Source of the DNA: Marinimicrococcus sp033875255 | GTDB lineage: Bacteria; Pseudomonadota; Alphaproteobacteria; Geminicoccales; Geminicoccaceae | Direction: 5' to 3' | DNA length: 45,375 nt | NCBI GenBank assembly: GCA_033875255.1 | Contig: JAWZSN010000034.1 | Location: 1 to 45,375, forward strand | Shown here: positions 1 to 9,111 of the stretch, piece after piece | Layout: the number at the start of each line of letters is the position of its first letter | How positions within the stretch are numbered: the first letter of the stretch is position 1 | Position numbers and translations under genes: made by a program | The notes under the pieces: generated by a model | Seen by the model: only the letters and a program-made list of their open reading frames with translations | Told to the model about the DNA's origin: nothing | Database searches by the model: none

Positions 1-1007
1 CGGGCTTCCTGGAGCCGAGGCAGGTGGCGGAGAAGGCCCTGACGGCGGTGATCCATCATCCGCAGGAGGCGGAGGATCCGTCCCGGAAGGGGCCGATGTC
101 AGGAGACATTGGCGGGGCGGCCGACATCCACGGTGTTGCGACCCGTTCGGCCGATGACCTCGTGGAGGCGCTCGCCATGCGCGGGATCTCGAAAAGCCGG
201 GTGTCCAGGCTGTGCGAGGAGATCGACGAGCGCGTCACCGCCTTCCTCGAACGGCCGATCGAGGGCGACTGGCCCTGTCTGCGGATCGACGCGGCCTGGC
301 CGAAGGTGCGGCAGGACGGGTGGATCGTCACGGTCGCCGTGATCGTCGCGGTGGGCGCCAGCAGCGACGGCCGCCGCGAGGTCCTCGGCATGGACATCGG
401 CCCCTTTAAGGCAGAGCCCGTCTGGACCGAGCTCCTGCGCGAGCGCGCCAGGCGGGGTCGGGGTGGCGTGAAGCTCGTCGTCCCGGAATGCCCATGAGGG
501 CCCGAAGGCCACCGTCGCGAAGATCCCGAGCGGCACCTGGCAACGCCGCCGCGTCCACCTCATGCGCAACACGCTCGCCCATGCCGGCAAGAGCGGCCGG
601 CGGGTCGTTTCTGCCTCGTCGCCCCAGCCTTCGCCCAGAACGACGCGGACGCCGCCAGGCAGCAGTGGCGGCGCGTGGCCGAGCAGATCCGGCCGAAGCT
701 GCCGAAACGCGCCCGCCTGATGGAGGATGCGCAGCCAGACGTCCCCGCCTGCATGAGCTTCCCGCCGCAGCACCGGGCAAAGCTGCACTCCACGAATCCA
801 CTCGGGCGGCTCGATGCCGAGATCAAGCGGCGGACAGAGGTCGTCAGCATCGTCCCCGACGAGGAAGCCATCACCAGGCGCGTCGGCGCCATCCTGCCCG
901 AGCAGAACGACGCGTGGCCCGTCCAGTGCTGCCGCTGCCTGACGCTGCAATCCGTCGCCCCTGCCAGCGATGATCCCGGCATCAGCCTGCCTACCATGGC
1001 TCCCTGA
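1..1007 (+). pseudogene. IS256-family transposase remnant, 5' end outside window
   Basis: Decayed DDE transposase of the IS256 (mutator) family. The reading frame is already open at base 3 (GFLEPRQ) and runs off the left edge. Recognisable stretches are SRLCEEIDERV, RIDAAWPKVR with the first catalytic Asp, REVLGMDIGP, HRAKLHSTNP and AEIKRRTEVV with the catalytic Glu. Two frameshifts break it. An extra A near 488 disrupts the second Asp motif (dropping one base gives PDAHEG), and near 610-625 the frame shifts back, continuing as AFAQNDADAARQQWRRVAEQ to a natural-looking C-terminus (SLPTMAP) at 1007. There is also an insertion of about 24 residues near bases 55-125 relative to the family. It is inactive as read. 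The family assignment is secure; the exact insertion sequence is not known. Confidence 0.85.
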
Positions 1008-1079
1008 CGAGCTCGACGCCTGCCAAAGATCACGCAGGCCAGCAGCGGGCTGCACCACTGCCTCGGACAGGATCGCAAG

Positions 1080-1436
1080 CTGCCCTGGTCTATGCGCCCG
1101 GTTGCCTCGCTCCCGCGACGGCGGTCGATCCCCGGTTCGCGCGGCTGCGCGAGGAGGGCGTGTTCGAGACGATCGCTCGTCAGCTGCTGGGGCGCGGTTG
1201 CGAACGGGTCGGGGGGACAGGCGAGCCGGTCGGCGGCGAAGATCGATAGGCAACGCGTCAAGAGCAGCAAAGCCGGTGGACCGCGCGGATACGACGCCGG
1301 CAAGGAGATCAACGGCCGCAAGCGTTGCGCGTTGGTGGACGCCGACGGCCGGGCGCCGGTGCTCGAGACCTGCACCTCGCGCAAGGCCCCGCGGCAGCGC
1401 CCGATGACAAGCCGCCCATCAGCCCCCTTGCTATGA
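1080..1436 (+). pseudogene. IS5-family transposase fragment
   Basis: A second transposase relic, of the IS5 family (IS427-like). The stretch at about 1235-1375 reads KIDRQRVKSSKAGGPRGYD then AGKEINGRKRCALVDADGR, which corresponds to the usual IDSQSVKTTEAGGPRGYDAGKKIKGRKRH region containing two catalytic Asp residues. Just upstream, in another frame, RLREEGVFETIARQLL (about 1140-1190) fits the preceding part of the same family, so at least one frameshift is present. The C-terminal third is scrambled or missing and no terminal inverted repeats were found. It sits directly behind the IS256 relic and before fliJ, suggesting an old insertion hotspot downstream of the flagellar genes. Confidence 0.75.
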
Positions 1437-1580
1437 ACGCGGACTGCCTTCGGAGGCTTCGAGCCGGCTGCACGCCATCGCCCCCGCATGCGCCACGGCA
1501 AGCGTCGGCCGCTTCCCAAGCCGCACCGCGCCGATATCAGTTGCTGCGAACGGCGATACCCTTTGCAACGCCGCGCGCGG

Positions 1581-2018
1581 TCAGTCGCGGCCGGCTTCCA
1601 TTCGGCCGTGCACCAGCACCACATGCTCCTCGAGCTGCAGCGCCTGCCGCCGCACCCGTGCCTGTCGATGGCGCCGCTCGGCACGCTCGAGCAGGATCTC
1701 CAGACGCCGGACCTCGGTCATCTGCTCGCGAACCTGGCGCCGCAGGGCTCCGCAGCGCCCCTCCATGGCGCGGCGGCAGGCGACGTCCCGCGCCCCCCGG
1801 GCGAGAAGCTGCGCCAGATAGGGGGTCAGCGCTCTCCCCAGGCCGGGATCGGCAGCCGCCACGGCAAGCTCGGCCCGGGACGCGAACTCCGCCTGCGCCG
1901 CGCAGGCGTCCAGCTCGGCGAGCGCCGCCTCGCCCGCTGCAAGCTCACGGCGAAGCCGGTCCAGCTCGCGGCGTTCCTTGGTGGCGAGGCGCGTGATGCC
2001 GGCTCGGCCGCTACTCAT
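1581..2018 (-). CDS. fliJ: flagellar export chaperone FliJ-like protein
   Basis: A 145-residue, Arg/Glu/Ala-rich protein that is predicted to be almost entirely helical coiled coil (residues about 12-45 and 80-140), the right size for FliJ. FliJ is the stalk-like soluble component of the flagellar type III export apparatus that works with the FliI ATPase. The identification rests mainly on context: its ATG overlaps the fliI stop codon as ATGA (2015-2018), indicating translational coupling. Sequence conservation in FliJ is weak across bacteria, so the assignment is positional plus coiled-coil. Nothing flagellar follows it; the next DNA is insertion-sequence debris. Confidence 0.7.
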   Translation of the reverse strand: MSSGRAGITRLATKERRELDRLRRELAAGEAALAELDACAAQAEFASRAELAVAAADPGLGRALTPYLAQLLARGARDVACRRAMEGRCGALRRQVREQMTEVRRLEILLERAERRHRQARVRRQALQLEEHVVLVHGRMEAGRD

Positions 2019-3370
2019 GGTGCACCTCCGGCATCGGCCAGCACGTCCTTTAGGAGTGCAAACGGGCAGATGCCGCCGCCAGGCTCATCGAGAGCCTGGG
2101 CCAGCACCCTCTCGATGCCAGGCACCAGCGCGATCGCCCGGTCGAGAGCCGGACTGCTGCCGGCCCGGTAGGCGCCAAGCTGGATCAGCTCGGCCATGTC
2201 GGCATGTGCCGCCAGCAGCTCGCGCGCCTGCACCACCAGTGCGCGCTCGTCTGCCGCGTAACAGCCGGGCGCGGCGCGGGAGAGCGAGCGCAGCACATCG
2301 ACGGCGGGAAACCGTCCTTTGTCGGCGAGGCGACGGTCGAGCACGACATGGCCGTCGAGCAGGCCGCGTGCCGCGTCGGCGACCGGCTCTTCCATGTCGT
2401 CGCCATCGACCAGCACGGTGAAGACGCCGGTGATGCTGCCGGCAGAGCCGGCCGGACCCGCCCGCTCGACCAGCCGGGCGAGCTCGTTGAACACGCCCGG
2501 CGGGTAGCCTCGCGCAGACGGCGGCTCTCCGGCCGCGAGGCGAAGCTCGCGCAGCGCCGCGGCGAACCGGGTGAGGCTGTCGAACAGGCAGAGCACGCGG
2601 AGACCCTCGTCGCGCAGGCTCTCGGCTATGGCCATGGTGACGTGCGCGGCGCGACGCCGGAGCATGGCCGGCGCATCGGACGTCGCGACTACCACGACGC
2701 TGCGGGCGAGACCGTCTGCTCCCAGCGCGTGATGGACGAACTCGTGGACCTCGCGGCCCCGCTCCCCGATCAGCCCGACGACGATGGCATCCGCACGCGC
2801 TTGCCGGGCGATCATCGAGACGAGGCTGGACTTGCCGACGCCCGAGCCGGCGAAGACGCCTAGACGCTGGCCTTCGCAGCAGGGCACGAAGAGATCGAGG
2901 GCGCGCACGCCCAGCGTCAGGCGCCGGCCCAGTCCGCCGCGACGGAACGCAGCCGGCGGCATCGCCATTACCTCGGCGGCGCGCCGCCCCGGCGGGAGCG
3001 GGCCGCGCCCGTCCAGAGGCTGGCCCAGCGCATCCACCACCCTCCCCGTCCAGCCGGCGTGCGGGCGTAGCTCCAGCGCATCGCCGGTCCGACGCACCGG
3101 CGAGCCGGTGGCGATCCCGCGAGGCTCGTCATAGGGAGCCAGCACAACCCGGCCCGGCTCCGTGCGCACCACCTCGGCGAGGAGAGCCCTTCCCGCCGCA
3201 GGGATACCGCGCACGGCGACGAGGCAGGCATCGCCCACCGCCAGCCCGCCGGCCGGCGCGGTCGCGCTCAGCTGGGCGCCGCTGCAGGCGATCACGCGGC
3301 CGCCCGAGGCCTCGACGTCGAGCTCTGCGATTCGCGTGACCAGGGTGGCGAGTTCGGGGTCCGTGAACAA
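2015..3370 (-). CDS. fliI: flagellum-specific ATP synthase FliI
   Basis: A 451-residue cytoplasmic ATPase of the flagellar type III secretion system, which energises unfolding and export of flagellar substrates together with FliJ and FliH. Visible are the N-terminal beta-barrel (residues 1-95), the Walker A motif GSGVGKSS (175-182), IGERGREVHEF (201-211), Walker B with LCLFDSLTRF (260-269), and the SARGYPPGVF segment typical of FliI/YscN ATPases. Length matches the family (about 440-455). Start is a TTG at 3370 with AAAGGT about 10 bases upstream; no better ATG fits the N-terminus. It is first in a fliI-fliJ pair, divergent from ctrA across 234 bp. A virulence-type injectisome ATPase is unlikely given the ctrA neighbour and the absence of other secretion genes. 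Confidence 0.92.
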   Translation of the reverse strand: MFTDPELATLVTRIAELDVEASGGRVIACSGAQLSATAPAGGLAVGDACLVAVRGIPAAGRALLAEVVRTEPGRVVLAPYDEPRGIATGSPVRRTGDALELRPHAGWTGRVVDALGQPLDGRGPLPPGRRAAEVMAMPPAAFRRGGLGRRLTLGVRALDLFVPCCEGQRLGVFAGSGVGKSSLVSMIARQARADAIVVGLIGERGREVHEFVHHALGADGLARSVVVVATSDAPAMLRRRAAHVTMAIAESLRDEGLRVLCLFDSLTRFAAALRELRLAAGEPPSARGYPPGVFNELARLVERAGPAGSAGSITGVFTVLVDGDDMEEPVADAARGLLDGHVVLDRRLADKGRFPAVDVLRSLSRAAPGCYAADERALVVQARELLAAHADMAELIQLGAYRAGSSPALDRAIALVPGIERVLAQALDEPGGGICPFALLKDVLADAGGAP

Positions 3371-3521
3371 GCGACGTTACCTTTAACAACCTATGCGAGC
3401 TTTTTTAGATCACCATACACCCATTATGTTGCGCCAAGGTCCTAAGGAAGCGTTTATAGCGGCGAGGGCAACGCACCTCCCGGAACATACTCGACAGGCG
3501 AATGCGGGCAGGCGTGGCACC

Positions 3522-3536
3522 TTAAGACAGTATTAG
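3522..3536 (+). promoter_or_regulatory. candidate CtrA-binding site upstream of ctrA
   Basis: TTAA, seven bases, TTAG: one base short of the Caulobacter CtrA consensus TTAA-N7-TTAA. It lies about 68 bases before the ctrA start, in the 234-bp divergent fliI-ctrA gap, which is visibly more AT-rich than its surroundings. CtrA is known to autoregulate in Caulobacter and to control flagellar genes, so one site could serve both directions. The match is short and inferred only by eye. Confidence 0.45.
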
Positions 3537-3604
3537 GAAACTACCCGCCAGAATGGGTTCGAACGGCCGGTTCATCCCGCGGGCAGAGGAGAGGGAGCGG
3601 GTTC

Positions 3605-4318
3605 ATGCGTGCGCTGGTGATCGAGGATGATCCTGTTTCGGCGCGGCTCATCGAGACGGCGCTGCGCGGCGACAACATCGTCGTCGAGCGGGTCGACAAC
3701 GGCGAGGACGGGATCGAGCTCGCGAGGCTCTACGACTTCGACATCCTGCTGCTCGACCTCACCCTGCCCGACATGGAGGGTCATGAGGTCCTGCGCCGGA
3801 TGCGGGCTGCTCGCGTGCGGACGCCGGTACTCATCCTCTCCGGCCGCAGCCAGATCGATGACAAGGTGCGCGGACTGGCCGGTGGCGCCGACGACTATCT
3901 GACCAAGCCGTTCAACCGCGCCGAGCTGCTGGCCCGCATCCAGGCGGTAGTACGCCGTTCCAAGGGCCATCCGGAATCGGTGATCCGCACCGGCAAGCTC
4001 ACCATCAACATCGATGCCCAGTCGGTCGAGGTGGACGGTCAGCGCGTGCACGTCACAGGCAAGGAGTACAACATTCTCGAGCTTCTTTCGCTGCGCAAGG
4101 GCACGACGCTGACCAAGGAGATGTTCCTCGACCATCTCTATGGCGGTCGCGACGAGCCGGAGCTGAAGATCATCGACGTCTTCATCTGCAAGCTGCGCAA
4201 GAAGATCGCGACCCTGACCGGTGGCGAGCATTATATCGAGACCATCTGGGGTCGCGGTTACGTGCTCAAGGAGCCCGAGGGCGAAGCCGCCAGCCGGCTC
4301 GAGCCCGAGACGGTCTGA
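3605..4318 (+). CDS. ctrA: cell-cycle response regulator CtrA
   Basis: OmpR-type response regulator of 237 residues, the master cell-cycle and flagellar regulator of alphaproteobacteria. The receiver domain (1-120) has acidic pocket EDD at 7-9, phospho-acceptor Asp51 in LLLDLTLPDM, and the KPF motif near 103. The winged-helix output domain (about 125-230) carries the very conserved TGKEYNILELLSLRKGTTLT and DEPELKIIDVFICKLRKK segments diagnostic of CtrA. Start ATG at 3605 follows GAGGAGAGGGAG. It is slightly longer than Caulobacter CtrA, and its C-terminus ends in ETV rather than a di-alanine-like tail. It is monocistronic, divergent from fliI and convergent with prpB. A candidate CtrA box precedes it. 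Confidence 0.95.
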   Translation: MRALVIEDDPVSARLIETALRGDNIVVERVDNGEDGIELARLYDFDILLLDLTLPDMEGHEVLRRMRAARVRTPVLILSGRSQIDDKVRGLAGGADDYLTKPFNRAELLARIQAVVRRSKGHPESVIRTGKLTINIDAQSVEVDGQRVHVTGKEYNILELLSLRKGTTLTKEMFLDHLYGGRDEPELKIIDVFICKLRKKIATLTGGEHYIETIWGRGYVLKEPEGEAASRLEPETV

Positions 4319-4571
4319 GGCAGGCTCCGGCACGCCGGCGATCAGGCTGGACAGCCCGTGAGACGGCTGATTCCTTCCTTTCTCCGGCTACAGCCCGGCG
4401 CCCGACCATTCCCTGAAGGCCGCTTCGGTCGCTACTTCCCCTGTCCGCCCTCGAGCGCTGCTGCGCGACGCTCATTATGAAAATATCGGTCTGTCCGGAG
4501 AACCGGCCCAGTGCTTCCCGGGCCATCGCGGCCTGCGCCCCGGCGAGCAGCAGCTTATGGGTCCCCCCAGG

Positions 4572-5501
4572 CTACGTGTCGTCCTCACCAGCGGACGGCA
4601 GAGGAAGGACGCTTTGGACGATCGAGCTGTCGAGCGCCTCGTATTGATCGAGGCCGACCAGATCGTAGAGCTCGGCTCGGGTCTGCATCTCCTCGAGCAT
4701 GGCGCGGGTCTCGCCGTCGCGCTGCAACGTGGCATAGAGCCTTTCCTGCGCCTTGTTGGCGACGCGCAGGGAGGAGACGGGCCAGATCACCATCCGGTAG
4801 CCCATCGCCTCGAGCTCGGCGGCGGTAAGGAACGGCGTCCGCCCGAACTCGGTCATGTTGGCGAGCAAGGGCACGCCGGGCAGGCGGGCCGCGAACTCGC
4901 GAAACATGCCGGCCGACTCGAGCGCTTCGGGAAAGATCGCGTCGGCCCCGGCCTCGAGATAAAGCCTCGCGCGGCCGACCGCGCCGTCGATGCCCTCGCT
5001 CGCCGCGGCATCGGTCCGGGCGACGAGATAGAGATGGCTGCGGGCCTTGGCGGCCGCGGCGATCTTGGCCGCCATGTCGCGCGCATCGGCCAGCTTCTTG
5101 TCGTTGAGATGGCCGCATTTTTTGGGCAGGAGCTGGTCTTCCAGATGGACCGCTCCCGCGCCGGCCTCCTCGAAGCTGCGCACCATGTGCATGACGTTGA
5201 GCGCTTCGCCATAGCCGGTGTCGCCGTCGACGAGGAGCGGCAGGCCTGCAGCCCGGACTATCTGGCGGATGAAAAAGGAGACCTCGTCGACGGTGATGAT
5301 GCCGAGATCAGGCAGACCCATCGATGCGGTCATCGCCGCACCGGAGAGATAGAGCGCCTCGAAGCCAGCGGCCCTGGCCTGGAGGGCCGCCATGCCGTTA
5401 TGCGCCCCCGGCAGGCGAAGGATGCCGCCGCGCTCGACCAGGGTGCGAAACCGCTGTCCGGCGGGCTGTCCGGGCAGATGGGAGGACAGAAGGTAGGGCA
5501 T
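4572..5501 (-). CDS. prpB: methylisocitrate lyase (PEP mutase/isocitrate lyase superfamily)
   Basis: A 309-residue TIM-barrel lyase. PrpB splits 2-methylisocitrate into pyruvate and succinate, the last step of propionate breakdown by the methylcitrate cycle. The superfamily signature KKCGH is at 127-131; metal-binding acidic residues are in DGDTGYG (92-98) and HLEDQ (119-123). Start chosen at 5501 because GAGGAG sits six bases upstream; an in-frame ATG at 5531 lacks this. Co-oriented with prpD 1.1 kb upstream, which supports the methylcitrate role, but no prpC is visible between them. Related enzymes (carboxyvinyl-carboxyphosphonate phosphorylmutase, oxaloacetate decarboxylase-like) share the fold, so the exact substrate is moderately certain. 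Confidence 0.82.
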   Translation of the reverse strand: MPYLLSSHLPGQPAGQRFRTLVERGGILRLPGAHNGMAALQARAAGFEALYLSGAAMTASMGLPDLGIITVDEVSFFIRQIVRAAGLPLLVDGDTGYGEALNVMHMVRSFEEAGAGAVHLEDQLLPKKCGHLNDKKLADARDMAAKIAAAAKARSHLYLVARTDAAASEGIDGAVGRARLYLEAGADAIFPEALESAGMFREFAARLPGVPLLANMTEFGRTPFLTAAELEAMGYRMVIWPVSSLRVANKAQERLYATLQRDGETRAMLEEMQTRAELYDLVGLDQYEALDSSIVQSVLPLPSAGEDDT

Positions 5502-6620
5502 TTTCGGCTCCTCATCCGGCCTTTGCCGCAACTACCGGCGGCTCGCCGCGCGCGGCAAGCAGAAGGAAAGCTCTTCCGCCGCCACCGCGGAGTTGCGGCC
5601 GAGCGGTTTATCCTGTTGCCGATGCACCGCCCGATAAACAGGCCCAGGCTGCCGGTGACAGCAAGGAAGAGCATGACTATCGGCGCCCGATCATGTGGCT
5701 TCAGGGCTTGGCTCGGCCAGCCGCGATCTCCGGCGATCCGGTGAGTGCTGTCATGACAGGCTCGCCGCGCCGGGCGCTCGCCGGCATGCGCATCGGATGC
5801 GCCGGTCGCGAGCGATCCCGGCCCGTTGCTCGATCTGCCGGTTGCGCAGGTCGGCCGGCATCCATAGCGGATGCTCGATGCCGGTGACGTTGACCCCGCC
5901 TCTGTGCCGCAGCGTCCGCCCGCCCGCCGTCCCCCGCATCGACACAGGACGGATCCCAAGGAATCTGTCGTTGCGGCCGCCGCTCCTCGTGCCGCGCAAG
6001 CACCCAAATGACGGCCGGTGACCGCCCTGCTGCAGGCGCGGATGCGGGCGGCAGGGCAGGCGCTACGGGCCGGCATGGGCGCAGCTGCGAGATCCCGGCA
6101 TCTTGCGGCGCGACAAGGCGCGGGAGGTGGCGGAAGATCGTCCTCCTGCCGGCCCCGGCTGCGACGGGGCAGCCTTCGGGGCAAAGAGGGGCCGGCAGGA
6201 GGGCAGCAGCGGGCCGGACCAGGCGGGGCGCTGGATACCGGCATCCGCGAGTGCCGGCGCGGCGGCGATCGGCCGCTTCGAGGAGCATGCAGGCCGGCGC
6301 TGGCATATCGGAGCGCGGCGGCCCCTGGGGGCAGGATGCAGCCGGCAACAGCCCCGCCATCCGCTCGGCCGCCGCAGGCATCGCGCGCGGCGCCTGCAGC
6401 CCGCCGCTAGGAACCGCGAGATCGGCCGGCCCGCGAGAATCGTCACGCACCAACAGACGGGGGCACTCCTCGACTCCTCTGGCTGCGAGCGGATCGCGGA
6501 TGGCACAGTGCCGCAGGTGCAGGCCGCCGCGCGCAGGTCCGCGCCGCCAGCCTCGATACCGGGGGGCCTTTGGCGTTTCGCAGATCCGGGCGTGCCCGTC
6601 GGGGTCCTCTTAATCATGCC
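5502..6620. other. 1.1-kb gap between prpB and prpD with no recognisable gene
   Basis: The stretch stays GC-rich and contains several overlapping open frames on both strands, but their translations are Arg/Ala/Pro-rich low-complexity strings without any family motif. I searched by eye for citrate synthase/PrpC motifs, since the gap is the size of a prpC gene, and found none in either orientation. One hydrophobic stretch (IVMLFLAVTGSLGLFIG, minus strand, about 5630-5680) could be a relic of a membrane protein. It could be a decayed gene or a long untranslated region. Confidence 0.5.
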
Positions 6621-8138
6621 TCAGGCACCGACACGATCGAAGAGGCCGCGCGCGGCGGGCGGCCCGAGCAGCGAGGGATCGACCCTGAAGCCCAGTCCGG
6701 CCAGCTCCCCGGGCCGCAGCTCCGGCAGCCGCTCCACGGTGCCAAGAAACCGGTCCTGCTCGGCCGGCGCCACGATCCCCTCGGCCAGCGTGCGGAACTT
6801 GCGGACATAGTCGGGGCGAGCGAACGGGCGGCGCCCGAGCGGGTGCGCGTCGGCCACCGCCAGCTCGTCCTCGATCACCCGACCGTCCTCGAGCGTGATC
6901 ACGACGCGCCCGCCGAAGGCCTTCTCGTGCGGATCGCGGCTGTGGTAGCGGCGGGTCCACTCGAGATCCTCGACAGTGCGGATCTTGTGCCACAAGGCCA
7001 CGGTCGCCGGGCGGCGGGCCCGCTCGGGCGCATAGGAACGCTCGTGATGCCAGCCGCCATCCTCGAGCGCCACGGCGAAGATGTACATGATCGAGTGGTC
7101 GAGGGTCTCGCGGCTCGCCCGCGGGTCCATCTTCTGCGGGTCGCCGGCACCGGTGCCGATGACGTTGTGGGTATGATGGCTGGTGTGGATGACGATGCTC
7201 GCCACCTTCGCCGGATCGCCGATCCGCGGCCCGAGGCGCCGGGCCAGGTCGATCAGCGCCTGGCTTTGATATTCGGCGGAATGCTCCTTCGTGTAGGTCT
7301 CGAGAATGGCGCGCCTGGGCTCGCCGGGTTCCGGCAGCGGGACCCGGTACACCGCCGCGGCACCGCCGAGCAGCCAGGCGATGAAACCGTCCTCGCCCTC
7401 CCAGGCGGGCGAGGGTGCGCCCTCGCCGCGCATCGCCCGGTCCACGGCCTCGACGGCCATCTTGCCGGCAAAGGCCGGCGCGAAGGCCTTCCAGCTCGAG
7501 ATCTCGCCCTTGCGCGACTGACGCGTGGTGGTGGTGACGTGGAGCGCCTGCTGCACCGCCTGGAAAATGGTCGCCGTGGGCAGGCCGAGTGTCGCGCCGA
7601 TTCCCGCCGCCGCTGCCGGGCCCAGATGGGCGATATGGTCGATCTTGTGCTCGTGCAGGCAAATGGCCTTCACCAGATCGACATGGATCTCGTAGGCGGC
7701 GGCCAGGCCCCGGAGGAGATCCGTGCCCGCGAGGCCGCAATGCTGGGCCACCGCCAGCACCGGCGGGATATTGTCGGCCGGGTGCGAATAGTCGGCGGCC
7801 AGGAACGTGTCGTGAAAGTCCAGCTCGCGCACGGCCACGCCATTGGCCCAGGCCGCCCATTCGGGCGACACCCTCTCCTCTGCCGGCAGGCCGAAGACCG
7901 TCGCGCCCGGCCGGAACGGATGGGCCACCGCCTGTGCCCTGGCACTCGCCACCGGCCGACGCGCCAGCGACGCTGCCGCCACCGCGGCATTGTCGATGAT
8001 GCGGTTGCCGATCATCGAGGCCACCTCGTCGTCGACCGGCACCGCCTCGGAAGCGACCGCCGCGATCTTCCAGGCGAGCTGCTCCTCGCGAGGCAGCTGT
8101 TCGGACGACCGGTAGGTGCGCACGCTGTGCAGTCTCAC
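6621..8138 (-). CDS. prpD: 2-methylcitrate dehydratase (MmgE/PrpD family)
   Basis: A 505-residue cytosolic dehydratase converting 2-methylcitrate to methylaconitate in the methylcitrate cycle. Family-typical blocks are clear: VRELDFHDTFLAADYSHP, HKIDHIAHLGPAAAAG, TRQSRKGEISSWKAFAPAF and YTKEHSAEYQSQALIDLARR. Length is normal for bacterial PrpD (about 480-505). Start is GTG at 8138 with GGAGG ten bases upstream; longer in-frame starts would add an Arg-rich tail with no family similarity. It is the last gene behind the minus-strand amino acid ABC cassette (147 bp after the ATPase gene) and precedes prpB on the same strand, so propionyl-CoA produced by catabolism of the imported compound may be its source. 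This link is inference. Confidence 0.9.
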   Translation of the reverse strand: MRLHSVRTYRSSEQLPREEQLAWKIAAVASEAVPVDDEVASMIGNRIIDNAAVAAASLARRPVASARAQAVAHPFRPGATVFGLPAEERVSPEWAAWANGVAVRELDFHDTFLAADYSHPADNIPPVLAVAQHCGLAGTDLLRGLAAAYEIHVDLVKAICLHEHKIDHIAHLGPAAAAGIGATLGLPTATIFQAVQQALHVTTTTRQSRKGEISSWKAFAPAFAGKMAVEAVDRAMRGEGAPSPAWEGEDGFIAWLLGGAAAVYRVPLPEPGEPRRAILETYTKEHSAEYQSQALIDLARRLGPRIGDPAKVASIVIHTSHHTHNVIGTGAGDPQKMDPRASRETLDHSIMYIFAVALEDGGWHHERSYAPERARRPATVALWHKIRTVEDLEWTRRYHSRDPHEKAFGGRVVITLEDGRVIEDELAVADAHPLGRRPFARPDYVRKFRTLAEGIVAPAEQDRFLGTVERLPELRPGELAGLGFRVDPSLLGPPAARGLFDRVGA

Positions 8139-8285
8139 GATGACGCTTCCTCCAAGCTGCCCCGGACGAGCTTCATGGCGATGGGACCGGAGCGACGGGG
8201 ACCAAGAACCCCGGACGATCGGCGGCAGCCGAGCGGAAGCAACTGCGCAGGGCAGGCCCGCCACTCGGTCGGCATCGCGCCAGCG

Positions 8286-9104
8286 TCAGCTGAAGACGCC
8301 GTGGAAACGCCCGAGGAAGCTGCGCAGGCGTTCCGACTCCGGATCGCGGAACAGCTCCTGCGGCGGTCCCTGGGCCACGACATGGCCGCCATCCATGAAG
8401 ACCACCCGCGAGGCGACCTCGCGCACGAACAGCATCTCGTGGCTGACCACGATCATCGTCATGCCGCTCCTGGCGAGGTCCTGCATGACGCCCAGCACCT
8501 CGGCCACCAGCTCCGGGTCCAAAGCCGAGGTGACCTCGTCGAACAGGACCAGGCGCGGCTCCATGGCGACCGCGCGGGCGATCGCCACGCGCTGCTGCTG
8601 ACCGCCCGAGAGCTGGAAGGGGTAGTGGCCGCGACGCTCGGCGAGGCCGACCCGCTCGAGCCAGTGACGGGCGATGTCGCGCGCCTCGGCCGCCGGCTTG
8701 CCCCGCACCTTGGTGAGCCCGAGCATGACGTTCTGCTCGGCGGTCATGTGGGGAAAGAGGTTGAAGCTCTGGAACACCATGCCGATGCGCGCGCGCTGCG
8801 CGGACAGCGCGGCCTCCGAGATCTTGCGGCGGCGGCCGCCGGTCATCCGGTAGCCGATCGGCTCGCCGTCGAGGTCGATCTCGCCCTGCTGGAACTCCTC
8901 GAGAAGGTTGATGCAGCGCAGGAAGGTGGTCTTTCCCGAGCCGCTGGCGCCGATCAGCGCCAGCACCTCGCCCTGCTCCACATCCATGCTGATGCCCTTG
9001 AGCACCTCGAGCCGGTCGTAGCTCTTGTGCACGTCCACGGCGCGCAGGAGCGGCATGGCGCCGGTCGCAGCGCTGGTCGCGTTTGGCTTCATGTCGTTCT
9101 GCAT
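8286..9104 (-). CDS. polar amino acid ABC transporter ATP-binding protein
   Basis: A 272-residue ATPase subunit of the polar amino acid (GlnQ/HisP) ABC family, driving uptake through the two permeases encoded just upstream. Walker A GASGSGKTT lies near residue 52, the Q-loop in MVFQSFNLFPHMT, the signature LSGGQQQR, Walker B RLVLFDEVTSALDPE and the H-loop VSHE. Start ATG at 9104 has GAGG about five bases ahead and lies seven bases after the permease stop. The region around residues 85-95 holds a slightly longer, basic loop (TGGRRRKIS) than E. coli GlnQ, as in several alphaproteobacterial homologues. The actual amino acid carried cannot be read from the sequence. Confidence 0.93.
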   Translation of the reverse strand: MQNDMKPNATSAATGAMPLLRAVDVHKSYDRLEVLKGISMDVEQGEVLALIGASGSGKTTFLRCINLLEEFQQGEIDLDGEPIGYRMTGGRRRKISEAALSAQRARIGMVFQSFNLFPHMTAEQNVMLGLTKVRGKPAAEARDIARHWLERVGLAERRGHYPFQLSGGQQQRVAIARAVAMEPRLVLFDEVTSALDPELVAEVLGVMQDLARSGMTMIVVSHEMLFVREVASRVVFMDGGHVVAQGPPQELFRDPESERLRSFLGRFHGVFS

Positions 9105-9111
9105 GCCGGCC

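Noticed and set aside
2015..3370. Virulence-type III secretion ATPase
   Set aside because: Context with FliJ and CtrA and lack of injectisome genes favour flagellar FliI.
5502..6620. Possible prpC (2-methylcitrate synthase) in the prpD-prpB gap
   Set aside because: No citrate-synthase motif in any of the frames inspected on either strand.
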